DNA from: Selenomonadaceae bacterium
GTDB taxonomy: Bacteria > Bacillota > Negativicutes > Selenomonadales > Selenomonadaceae
Length of the DNA: 6,171 nucleotides
NCBI GenBank assembly: GCA_017484235.1
Contig: JAFUTM010000379.1
Location: forward strand, 1 to 6,171
Direction: 5' to 3'
Numbering within the stretch: the first letter of the stretch is position 1; each line of letters opens with the position of its first letter. Under the pieces are notes generated by a model, which was not told where the DNA came from, ran no database searches, and saw only the letters and a list, made by a program, of their open reading frames with translations. Shown piece by piece: positions 1-5,839 of the stretch. Position numbers and translations under genes: made by a program.

Positions 1-10
1 ATTGATTCGT

Positions 11-40
11 TTGAAAGTGTAAATTATTAAATTTTGTAAT
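11..40 (+). promoter_or_regulatory. Possible promoter of the amidase operon
   Basis: TTGAAA at 11-16 and TGTAAT at 35-40 are each one base from the sigma-70 consensus and are separated by 18 bases. Transcription would then start at about 46-48, directly at the ribosome site, which leaves almost no leader. The true promoter may lie upstream of the window. Confidence 0.3.
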
Positions 41-61
41 AAAAAATTAGGAGTGATTATA

Positions 62-1240
62 TTGGTGAGGCAACTCACGAAGGCTTTTGCAGTTTTGACA
101 TTTTTATTGTTGATTCCATTTATGTCAATTTCAACTGTTCAGGCTGCCAGCTCAGATGTCAATGAAATACAATATATAAAAACTTATTCGATTGCAGAAA
201 ATGGAAAAGATCTTTATAGAATTGAAATAGGGCTTAAAAGTGATCTGTCAGATTACAAAGTCAGAATGTTAAATTCAATTTCAAATATGCTTATTATTGA
301 TCTTGCAAATACTGTTCCTGGAAAGACTCAACAAGCCAACAGTGGTGCTCTTTCTTTGAGCTATAATGAAAGTAATTCCATTAAAGAATTTCAGATAAAT
401 CAAACACGCATTTTGTTGACAATGCCATTGGTTGTACCTAAAAGGGCTTGTAATTCTTATGTTTTACCAGCTAATCGTCAGGAAAAACTTCCTTATCGAC
501 TGATAATAGATGTTGACAAATCTTTAAATGCCAATAAATCTCAAGATTATAACCAAAATAATCAAAACAACCAAAATTACAATTCCAGTAACAATTACGA
601 CAATGATTATGAAGATGAATACGGTTACAGAGATAGAAATAACATCAATACAGGAATCGGCAGCATAGTTATAGATGCCGGACACGGCGGCAGCGATAGC
701 GGTGCAGTCGGACCAAACGGCGTCACGGAAAAATCAGTGACTTTAGCAGTTGCCAAAAAAGTTCAGCGTCTGCTGGAAGAATCCGGTGCACCAGTTGTAA
801 TGACCAGAACGACTGACAGAGACGTTGCCAGTTCAAGTGCCAGTAACGGTCGTGAACTGCAATCACGAGTTGATAAGACGCCATCGGATGCTTTACTGTT
901 CGTCTCCATTCATTGCAACGCCTTCGGCAATCCAAACAGTCACGGAATGGAAACTTATTATTATGGCGGCAGCTATGAAGGTAAAAAACTTGCAACTTTC
1001 TTAAATGAAGAATTGGCAAGACTTGGCGGCAGGTTTAATCGTGGTGTAAAATCCGCAAACTTTTATGTAATAAAACACGCCACCGTTCCAGCATCACTGG
1101 TAGAGCTTGCATTTATCACAAATCCAGAAGAAGAATATTTGCTGGCAGATGAAGATTACCAATATCAATTGGCGCTGGCTATAACCAGAGGAATTAAACG
1201 TTATCTTGGTCTTGCACCTGATGCAAATTTTACTGAATAA
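62..1240 (+). CDS. Secreted N-acetylmuramoyl-L-alanine amidase (AMIN + Amidase_3)
   Basis: The product should be a zinc amidase that cuts the bond between MurNAc and L-Ala of peptidoglycan, acting outside the membrane. I start it at TTG 62 because AGGAG (49-53) lies 8 bases upstream; an in-frame GTG at 53 overlaps that ribosome site, and GTG 65 is also possible. From TTG 62 the protein is 392 residues. It has a signal peptide ending near VQA-A (about residues 26-28), an AMIN-like domain (about 35-152), an Asn/Gln/Tyr-rich linker (about 160-195) and an Amidase_3 domain (about 200-385). Expected zinc and catalytic residues are visible: His208 in DAGHGG, Glu223 in GVTEK, His284 in SIHCNA and Glu348 in LVELAFITN. 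AMIN domains usually target amidases to the wall or septum. The GerMN lipoprotein gene follows 20 bases downstream, so the two are probably cotranscribed. Family assignment is firm; cellular role (division, turnover or sporulation) is open. Confidence 0.93.
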   Translation: MVRQLTKAFAVLTFLLLIPFMSISTVQAASSDVNEIQYIKTYSIAENGKDLYRIEIGLKSDLSDYKVRMLNSISNMLIIDLANTVPGKTQQANSGALSLSYNESNSIKEFQINQTRILLTMPLVVPKRACNSYVLPANRQEKLPYRLIIDVDKSLNANKSQDYNQNNQNNQNYNSSNNYDNDYEDEYGYRDRNNINTGIGSIVIDAGHGGSDSGAVGPNGVTEKSVTLAVAKKVQRLLEESGAPVVMTRTTDRDVASSSASNGRELQSRVDKTPSDALLFVSIHCNAFGNPNSHGMETYYYGGSYEGKKLATFLNEELARLGGRFNRGVKSANFYVIKHATVPASLVELAFITNPEEEYLLADEDYQYQLALAITRGIKRYLGLAPDANFTE

Positions 1241-1260
1241 TGGAATAGGAGAATCTATAA

Positions 1261-1896
1261 ATGTTAAATAAAATGAAAAAGATTTTACCTCTTTTTATGA
1301 TTTCATTGCTGTTGCTTTGCGCTGGCTGTGATAAACAAGATATATCGAATATGGAAAACAAAGGTAATAATCCGCCAGCCTCATCAACCGAAAATGATTC
1401 AAATGTGAAAAACAATAAATCAATTTCTACGTCAGATCAATCCAACAGTAATGGCCAAAATAATCAATCAGGACAGGTTACAGAGATGAAAATTAAAGTT
1501 TATTATCCAGACGAAAATGGAATGAATTTAGTTGGCGTCGATAGAACAATTAAACTTGACGATAAAAATGATAAATACACGGCAGCAGTTAAAGCTGTTA
1601 TGATTCCGCCGACAGAAAAAAAACTTACAAGTGTTATTCCTGAGAAAGCAACTTTGATTGAAGTTAAATTTATGGACGGCACCGCTTTTGTAAATCTTGA
1701 CAAGAATATCAAAGACGGATTTGCCGGCGGTTCTACTGGCGAAGAATTTTTAATCGGTTCAATAGTCAATACTCTTACTGAGTTTGAAGAAGTAAAAGAA
1801 GTTCAATTTTTAATTAATGGACAAGCAGTAGAAACCTTATCTGGTCATATGGATTTAACTGAACCAATCGCACGTATGAACGACTTGATTAAATAA
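1261..1896 (+). CDS. GerMN-domain lipoprotein
   Basis: This is a 211-residue predicted lipoprotein. ATG 1261 is preceded by AGGAGA (1247-1252) with 8 bases between. A Lys-rich start and hydrophobic stretch lead to a lipobox ending at Cys23 (CAGC; Cys rather than Leu at -3 is slightly atypical). An Asn/Ser-rich linker spans about 28-72, and a GerMN domain about 76-207. The domain is recognised by its opening beta strand (MKIKVYYP), the TAAVKAVMIPP helix, the VKFMDGTAFVNLD strand, the FAGGSTGEEFLIGSIVNTLTEF segment and the VQFLINGQAVETLSGH hairpin. GerMN domains occur in GerM of Bacillus (sporulation and germination) and in many lipoproteins of non-sporulating Firmicutes, so a spore role cannot be assumed. 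It follows the amidase closely, which suggests a shared envelope function, and ends just before a terminator. Confidence 0.88.
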   Translation: MLNKMKKILPLFMISLLLLCAGCDKQDISNMENKGNNPPASSTENDSNVKNNKSISTSDQSNSNGQNNQSGQVTEMKIKVYYPDENGMNLVGVDRTIKLDDKNDKYTAAVKAVMIPPTEKKLTSVIPEKATLIEVKFMDGTAFVNLDKNIKDGFAGGSTGEEFLIGSIVNTLTEFEEVKEVQFLINGQAVETLSGHMDLTEPIARMNDLIK

Positions 1897-1928
1897 TATT
1901 AGATAACTAAATTAAACAAGACATAAAT

Positions 1929-1965
1929 AAGCCCTCGGATTGTTAAATAATCTGAGGGCTTTATT
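1929..1965. terminator. Bidirectional intrinsic terminator
   Basis: A 13-pair stem runs from 1929-1941 to 1949-1961 with one G-U pair (1937/1953) and a 7-base loop. The base is GC-rich (AGCCCTC / GAGGGCT). On the + strand it is followed by TTATTAAG. On the - strand it is followed by the complement of 1920-1928, also T-rich. It lies between two convergent genes (the GerMN lipoprotein, ending 1896, and the Asn/Pro-rich protein, ending 2025), so it probably ends transcription from both sides. The T-tracts are short and interrupted. Confidence 0.82.
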
Positions 1966-2024
1966 AAGTAAATGTTGTTTTTATTAAGGATGTGCAATTT
2001 ATTGAATTTTAGTTAATTGCCATA

Positions 2025-2387
2025 TTATTTATTGTTTGGTCTGTGATTTGCCGGATTATTATTATTGTTATCAACAGAATGATGTTGATTGTTTGAATCA
2101 GTTGGTGGAGCTGGCGGCGGATTATTGTTGTCGCCGGAATGGTTTTTGTTTTTATTATTTGAATCGGCTGGTGGAGCTGGCGGTGGATTTTGACCGTCCG
2201 GCTTCTTATTATTTTTATTACTGTTAGTATCAACATTAACGTCAACGTTGACTGAACTGTTATACTCGATATTTTGAATAATTGGATTTGCGACAATATT
2301 ATCTAGTGCTGTTACTGGAGATGCCTGCGTCATTGGCAGAGCACTCATCATACTGATTCCAAGTGCAATAAGAAGTTTTTTACTCAT
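2025..2387 (-). CDS. Small secreted Asn/Pro-rich repeat protein, unknown family
   Basis: I do not recognise a family for this 120-residue protein. ATG 2387 has GAGGT at 2396-2400, 8 bases upstream, and a near-consensus promoter further up, so the gene looks real. The N-terminus is a plausible signal peptide (Lys-Lys, then a hydrophobic core at 5-18, possible cleavage after TQA at 22). Residues 25-53 form a short Val/Ile/Asn/Asp stretch. Residues 54-120 are low complexity, rich in Asn, Pro, Asp, His and Lys, with two imperfect 22-residue repeats (67-88 and 89-110), each opening NPPPAPP-[AT]-DSNN. There is no Cys, no lipobox, and no LPXTG or other wall anchor. Such a composition suggests a disordered extracellular or wall-spanning segment; this is inference. 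The gene runs toward the shared terminator at 1929-1961. An alternative is that it is a rapidly evolving protein with little function left. Confidence 0.72.
   Translation of the reverse strand: MSKKLLIALGISMMSALPMTQASPVTALDNIVANPIIQNIEYNSSVNVDVNVDTNSNKNNKKPDGQNPPPAPPADSNNKNKNHSGDNNNPPPAPPTDSNNQHHSVDNNNNNPANHRPNNK
2058..2189 (-). repeat. Two-copy 66-bp in-frame tandem repeat
   Basis: Two 66-base units, 2124-2189 and 2058-2123, lie head to tail inside the Asn/Pro-rich protein gene. Each encodes 22 residues. The best conserved part is the roughly 30 bases encoding NPPPAPPxDSNN (about 2092-2123 and 2158-2189 on the + strand), with only a few substitutions. The remainder has drifted. The unit is a multiple of three, so copy-number change would keep the frame. 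Confidence 0.8.
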
Positions 2388-2437
2388 TATTAATTACCTC
2401 ACTTATATGATCGATTGTTGTTTTCAACTTTTGATGC

Positions 2438-2466
2438 ATTATAAAACAGAAATATTAGATTGTCAT
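2438..2466 (-). promoter_or_regulatory. Promoter of the Asn/Pro-rich protein gene
   Basis: Read on the - strand, ATGACA (2466-2461) is a -35 box with one mismatch. After exactly 17 bases comes a perfect TATAAT (2443-2438). The predicted start, near 2431, gives a leader of about 43 bases before ATG 2387. This gene can therefore be expressed independently of the upstream atpZ-like gene. Confidence 0.72.
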
Positions 2467-2528
2467 TAGAAACAGGTTAAATCAAAATTATAATTTTAGA
2501 ATTTATTATTTTCCATTACAGTTTAAAT

Positions 2529-2726
2529 TTATATCACGCCGCCATTTTTAAGCTGACGATAAACAGAATAAACTGCGATTGGAAAACCTAGAATTATTCC
2601 AATAATCCTGCCTTTGCCATTGAGTGCAAGATAATCATCAACTAAACCGCCAAGATATAAACAGATAAAAATTACTACTGCAATATAAATTCCTACGCCC
2701 GTCAATACTGAGAACGCCTTCCACAA
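2529..2726 (-). CDS. atpZ: AtpZ/AtpI-family small membrane protein
   Basis: This 65-residue protein has two predicted membrane helices (about 9-30 and 41-58) joined by a short loop. The pattern GVGIYIAVVIFICLYLGGLVDD followed by GRIIGIILGFPIAVYSVYRQLK matches the putative F0F1-ATPase subunit family (AtpZ/ATPase_gene1). Members usually lie just ahead of atpI-atpB and are linked to ATP synthase assembly or Mg2+/Ca2+ handling. The start is TTG 2726: GGAGG (2737-2741) is 10 bases upstream, and an in-frame TGA immediately before it excludes a longer form. Here no ATP synthase gene follows; the next gene downstream is the Asn/Pro-rich protein. The gene is 55 bases behind the serine hydrolase and no promoter of its own is evident, so it is probably the last gene of that transcript. 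The symbol reflects family only. Confidence 0.82.
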   Translation of the reverse strand: MWKAFSVLTGVGIYIAVVIFICLYLGGLVDDYLALNGKGRIIGIILGFPIAVYSVYRQLKNGGVI

Positions 2727-2745
2727 ATAATATCAGCCTCCAAAG

Positions 2746-2765
2746 TTACGCATATCTGAGCGTAA
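2746..2765 (-). other. Small intergenic hairpin ahead of atpZ
   Basis: TTACGC (2746-2751) and GCGTAA (2760-2765) form a 6-pair stem with an 8-base loop. On the - strand it ends 4 bases before the atpZ ribosome site and has no T-tract after it, so it is not a terminator. It could be an RNA processing or stability element, or chance. Confidence 0.3.
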
Positions 2766-2781
2766 GGTATCATATGTAATA

Positions 2782-3750
2782 TTAATGATTGGGCGGCATA
2801 AATTTATCAGCAATTAGAATAGCAATAGATTTCATTTTATCTATGGTTCCACCGCGATCCGTATAATTCTCGTCCATTATGACAAGAATAAAGTCTCCTG
2901 CAGCACCATATAATATGCCGCCGTCATCATACAGTTTTTCAACTTCGCCAGTTTTATGGGCGATATTCCAATATAGAAGTGCCGCTGGGAAACAATCCAG
3001 ATCAGCCTGTTTCAAAAGATAATCAATCATAATCTGATCATAATAATCATCAACACAATTATGATCATAAATTCTGGTGAACAGCAGCCCAAGATCGGCA
3101 ACAGAAGAATAATTACTTTGGCCTCGCTGCAACATCATTTTATGAGTAAAGATCGTGTCATTATATCCATTAGCTTTTAGATATTCATTTATCGGTTCCA
3201 AGCCGCCTATCCGATCAATTAAAATATTCGTTGCAGTGTTGTCACTTTCAGTTATCATGAGTTCCATAGCTTTACGGACAGGCACTTTTGCACCTGCGCC
3301 TTCACCTGCAATAATTCCTGCCCCGCCAACAATGTTTTGCGGCGTTATTGTTATCAATTCATCAAGTGACATCTTGCCATCTTTTACATCTTGCATACCC
3401 TTTGCAAGTACAAACATCTTTATCATACTTGCCGGCGGCATTGGTCGAGACTGAAATATTAAAGGCTGCTTTTCTATCTTTGGTCGAAATACATAAACTG
3501 CAAATTTTTGTAAGTCGTTGCCAAGTATATACTTTATCATATTTTGCATTTCATCTCGGTCTGGTGCAACGTCTGGTATTTCTGGCGGTTTAACTTCTGT
3601 TGCTACTTCAGTTGGAGGAGTTTCAACCTGTGCGGTTTTAGATTCAGATTTTGGTTCTGGAAATAAAACAAAATACAATCCAACAATTAATAATATCAAT
3701 GAGGTATTGACCGCTATTAAAATTTTCGTTCCTTTATCCAATTTAAACAC
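2782..3750 (-). CDS. Membrane-anchored class A beta-lactamase-like serine hydrolase
   Basis: The 322-residue product has a single N-terminal membrane segment (about 9-30), a Pro/Glu/Thr-rich linker (about 31-65) and an extracytoplasmic domain (about 68-317) of the class A beta-lactamase/serine hydrolase fold. The active-site motifs are present in order: SMIK (Ser108, Lys111), SDN (169-171) and KTG (266-268). The omega-loop Glu of true class A lactamases (Glu166, 36 residues after the SDN Ser) is not found: residues 204-209 read KMMLQR. Efficient beta-lactam hydrolysis is therefore doubtful. A penicillin-interacting or wall-related peptidase or esterase role is an alternative. The start is GTG 3750; an in-frame TGA at 3765-3763 bounds it and no strong ribosome site is seen. 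TTG 3741, with GGGTG 6 bases before it, is an alternative start. It is 63 bases behind the deacetylase, probably in one operon. Confidence 0.87.
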   Translation of the reverse strand: MFKLDKGTKILIAVNTSLILLIVGLYFVLFPEPKSESKTAQVETPPTEVATEVKPPEIPDVAPDRDEMQNMIKYILGNDLQKFAVYVFRPKIEKQPLIFQSRPMPPASMIKMFVLAKGMQDVKDGKMSLDELITITPQNIVGGAGIIAGEGAGAKVPVRKAMELMITESDNTATNILIDRIGGLEPINEYLKANGYNDTIFTHKMMLQRGQSNYSSVADLGLLFTRIYDHNCVDDYYDQIMIDYLLKQADLDCFPAALLYWNIAHKTGEVEKLYDDGGILYGAAGDFILVIMDENYTDRGGTIDKMKSIAILIADKFMPPNH

Positions 3751-3813
3751 CCATAATTTCGTTCACAATTCACAACTTTAATTTACTAACATCGTTGACT
3801 GCGGTTGTCATTA

Positions 3814-4719
3814 TCAATACGGCTGAGGTGTCATTGGCGTTATGACACCAAAAGTGTATCCTTTGTTTTGAAGTAATTCAATTATACCTGGCAAGGCACT
3901 AACTGTATTTTCTTTTCCGCCATTTGAATGCATAAGTATAATTGCCGCATTGCCGTTGAGTTCTTCGTTGGTTTGTTGGTCAATATATTTAATCATTTGC
4001 TGAGCGCTTGGGCGTTTATAAGTAGCGTCCTCAACACTGCAGTTCCAGTCGTGCTCAACATAACCGCAAGCCTTCATAAGTGGTGGATAATCATCAGTCC
4101 ACATTCCCCATTGTCCGCCAGGTGTTCTGAGTATGAGCGGTCTCACACCAATAACGCTTTTTATAATATCATCAGTCTTTGTGAGTTGTTTTAAAAAGTT
4201 TTCAGTTGACGGATATAGCTGATTATACTCGTGATTGTAACTATGATTGCCAATGGCGTGGCCTTCATCAAATATACGTTTTAAAACATCTGGATTAGCT
4301 TCAACCATTTGACCGACTACGTAAAATGTACCTGGTACGCCGTAATTTTTCAAAATATCCAAAATTGCCGGCGTATTCTTAGCATCAGGGCCATCATCAA
4401 AAGTCAGATAAGCCACTTTGCCTTCAGTATATGGTGTAATTTCTGGCAGCTGCATCGGCAAATTTTTAGCCTGACGTTCCCAAAGTGTATAACGATCGTA
4501 GACTGGTTTTTTTACATCAGTAAGCTGCAGATTGGAATAAGTATCATCAGCTATAACATCATTTTCTGGTATGTTGAGACTTGCAAGAGGATCCGGCTCT
4601 GCTTCCTCGACGGCTGGTTGAGTTGCCTCTGCATTTTCAGAGTCATTATTTTTATCTCCACAGCCCGTCAAAAACATAGTTAAAGCCAAGCTACACACCA
4701 TTAAAAATTTTAACTTCAT
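3814..4719 (-). CDS. Polysaccharide deacetylase lipoprotein (NodB/CE4)
   Basis: This predicted surface-anchored, metal-dependent deacetylase probably removes N-acetyl groups from peptidoglycan sugars or another envelope polysaccharide; the substrate cannot be told from sequence. I place the start at ATG 4719 because it directly begins a clean lipoprotein signal (MKLKFLMV, lipobox FLTGC, Cys20); the protein is then 301 residues. An in-frame ATG at 4755 would add 12 residues, but it overlaps GGAGG (4749-4753) and has no ribosome site of its own. An acidic Glu/Pro/Asp-rich linker follows the Cys. The NodB domain (about 100-290) carries all five CE4 motifs: TFDDGP (106-111; catalytic and metal Asp), HSYNH (159-163; metal His), RTPGG (198-202), HDW (223-225) and LMHSN (262-266). 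Nothing expected is missing, so it should be active. It is the first gene of the - strand transcript. Confidence 0.92.
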   Translation of the reverse strand: MKLKFLMVCSLALTMFLTGCGDKNNDSENAEATQPAVEEAEPDPLASLNIPENDVIADDTYSNLQLTDVKKPVYDRYTLWERQAKNLPMQLPEITPYTEGKVAYLTFDDGPDAKNTPAILDILKNYGVPGTFYVVGQMVEANPDVLKRIFDEGHAIGNHSYNHEYNQLYPSTENFLKQLTKTDDIIKSVIGVRPLILRTPGGQWGMWTDDYPPLMKACGYVEHDWNCSVEDATYKRPSAQQMIKYIDQQTNEELNGNAAIILMHSNGGKENTVSALPGIIELLQNKGYTFGVITPMTPQPY

Positions 4720-4727
4720 TAATTTTA

Positions 4728-4742
4728 GCGCAATAATTGCGC
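4728..4742 (-). promoter_or_regulatory. Hairpin between ribosome site and ATG of the deacetylase
   Basis: The 15-base inverted repeat GCGCAATTATTGCGC (stem GCGCAA/TTGCGC) sits between GGAGG (4753-4749) and ATG 4719. The linear distance from GGAGG to ATG is 29 bases, too long for normal initiation. If the hairpin folds, the effective spacing falls to about 14. It may bring the ribosome site and start together, or control initiation. No ligand-binding motif is recognisable. Confidence 0.42.
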
Positions 4743-4803
4743 CTGACACCTCCATAAATAAAAATTTTATTAAACCAAAAATTATACTAATTTACAATTT
4801 TTT

Positions 4804-4832
4804 ATTATATCATTAAATTAATCGAGTATCAA
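4804..4832 (-). promoter_or_regulatory. Promoter of the deacetylase operon
   Basis: On the - strand, TTGATA (4832-4827, one mismatch) is followed after exactly 17 bases by a perfect TATAAT (4809-4804), with a TG one base upstream of the -10 (extended -10). Transcription should start near 4797, giving a leader of about 78 bases to ATG 4719. It is probably the main promoter for the deacetylase, serine hydrolase and atpZ genes. Confidence 0.78.
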
Positions 4833-4862
4833 TGTTTAATTTATCTTTTTTATTAAATTTGA

Positions 4863-5728
4863 GTGTCTAAAATTTTGCATATTCAATTACAAATATATAT
4901 TTACTATGATAAACTTGTGCAAGTTACGACGGAACTGCACATGGACTACGTGGAAGGTAACTTATTCAGTCTCGCAGCTTTACTGCCGATAATGAAAGAT
5001 TCCACTGATGAATTACACATTTGCTTGGATCAAGATTGTCAATTTCGACAGATAAATTTTTTGAAGATAAATCAGAACAGTCAATTTGTGGAATCGTAAA
5101 GACTCTGGTCACGGAATTTGAAAAAATCGTCTGCGTTATGGTATTCAGCTGGGCAATCCGATGCGTGAGGATATTGTGCGTGAATATTCCAATCTATTTA
5201 ATATAACAAAAACCGTCTCACAATATTTGGAAAGAATGATTGGTCTGCCGATTACTGACAGTGAGATTGCCTATCTTACTTTGCATTTTGGAGCATTTTT
5301 GAAAATCGCCGAAAAGAAAAATCCTAAACTTCGCATTTTAATTGTCTGTGTCAATGGCGTCTCAACTGGAAATATGCTCAAACACGAAATTGAACGATTG
5401 TACAAAATTATTGGCAGGGCGGCCTTTCGAATAGATTATTTGACTCAATCAAAAAATTTGTAAGTAAATCGGATCAAGATAATCTGCGAAAAGAAATTAA
5501 TAAATGTTTACACGGTTCTCAATATGAAATGGATTTAGAAGAAAATGAACATAAATGTATACTGGAAATTCTTACAGCAAATAAAATTGTAATAACTGAA
5601 GATACAATGAATTGGATGGACGCTGTTTATTATCGAATGTCGGCGATCACGAAGAGGCAATGAATGTTTTGAAAAACTTACTAAATAAAAAATATCCATG
5701 ATTCTTAAAATTGTTATTATCAAGGTTT
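4863..5728 (+). pseudogene. Decayed BglG/LicR-type PTS regulator (PRD-EIIB-EIIA remnants)
   Basis: Four reading-frame segments look like parts of one PRD-containing transcriptional regulator. Segment 1 (about 4863-5035) includes TTELHMDYVEGNLFSLAALL. Segment 2 (about 5030-5121) includes DKFFEDKSEQ and LVTEFEKI. Segment 3 (about 5125-5410) holds a good PRD2 (YGIQLGNPMREDIVREY, then YLTLHFGA with the conserved His) and the start of an EIIB-like domain (ILIVCVNGVSTGNML, with Cys). Segment 4 (about 5430-5640) includes SKSDQDNLRKEI and an EIIA-like opening (ILTANKIVITEDTMNWMDAV). A last piece (about 5645-5728) resembles an EIIA end (DHEEAMNVLKNLLNKKYP, then a stop). The joins involve frame changes near 5036, 5122, 5420 and 5640, and residues seem lost at the last three. 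N-terminal DNA/RNA-binding domains are absent, as is an EIIA phospho-His motif. About 860 bases remain of the roughly 1.9-2 kb usual for the family. It is almost certainly non-functional. Confidence 0.8.
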
Positions 5729-5839
5729 ACCAAGCCCACAATCGTCAAAAAAGGCGGCAAAACTATCACAAGATTTGAAATTCCTGATTGATTGCAGGAG
5801 ATTTTATACTGTCGTTGAAATCTCATTAGAGGTGAGCTT
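5729..5839 (+). other. Short spacer ahead of brnT
   Basis: This spacer separates the regulator remnant from the toxin gene. An open stretch in the same frame as the last remnant piece ends at a TGA (5789-5791) and reads PTIVKKGGKTITRFEIPD near its end. It could be residual coding sequence from an unknown gene or chance. TATACT at 5805-5810 is a possible -10 for brnT, but no convincing -35 stands 16-18 bases before it. Confidence 0.35.

Noticed and set aside
53..61. GTG 53 as the amidase start
   Set aside because: It overlaps the AGGAG ribosome site at 49-53; TTG 62 has the right 8-base spacing and starts the signal peptide cleanly.
2009..2296. Alternative - strand frame overlapping the Asn/Pro-rich gene (Thr/Ile-rich product)
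   Set aside because: It has no signal peptide or good start context and its repeats merely mirror the 66-bp repeat of the real frame.
2484..2497. Perfect 14-base palindrome AAAATTATAATTTT after atpZ
   Set aside because: It is made only of A and T, has no loop or GC-rich stem, and is expected by chance in such AT-rich DNA, so I do not call it a terminator.
3761..3776. Tandem TTCACAA repeat ahead of the serine hydrolase
   Set aside because: Two 7-base copies only, with no promoter at a suitable distance; treated as chance.
3155..3781. Open frames on the + strand opposite the serine hydrolase
   Set aside because: They lie fully antisense to a gene with clear catalytic motifs and show no domain of their own.
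3928..4683. Open frames on the + strand opposite the deacetylase
   Set aside because: They are antisense to a NodB domain with all motifs; their composition is Ile/Phe/Cys-rich, as expected of shadows.
4781..4786. Second TATAAT on the - strand upstream of the deacetylase
   Set aside because: At 17-base spacing the -35 position is occupied by the other promoter's -10 and does not resemble TTGACA.
5822..5836. CTCA/TGAG inverted repeat around the brnT ribosome site as a BrnA operator
   Set aside because: Only four pairs with a 7-base gap; too short to support as an operator.
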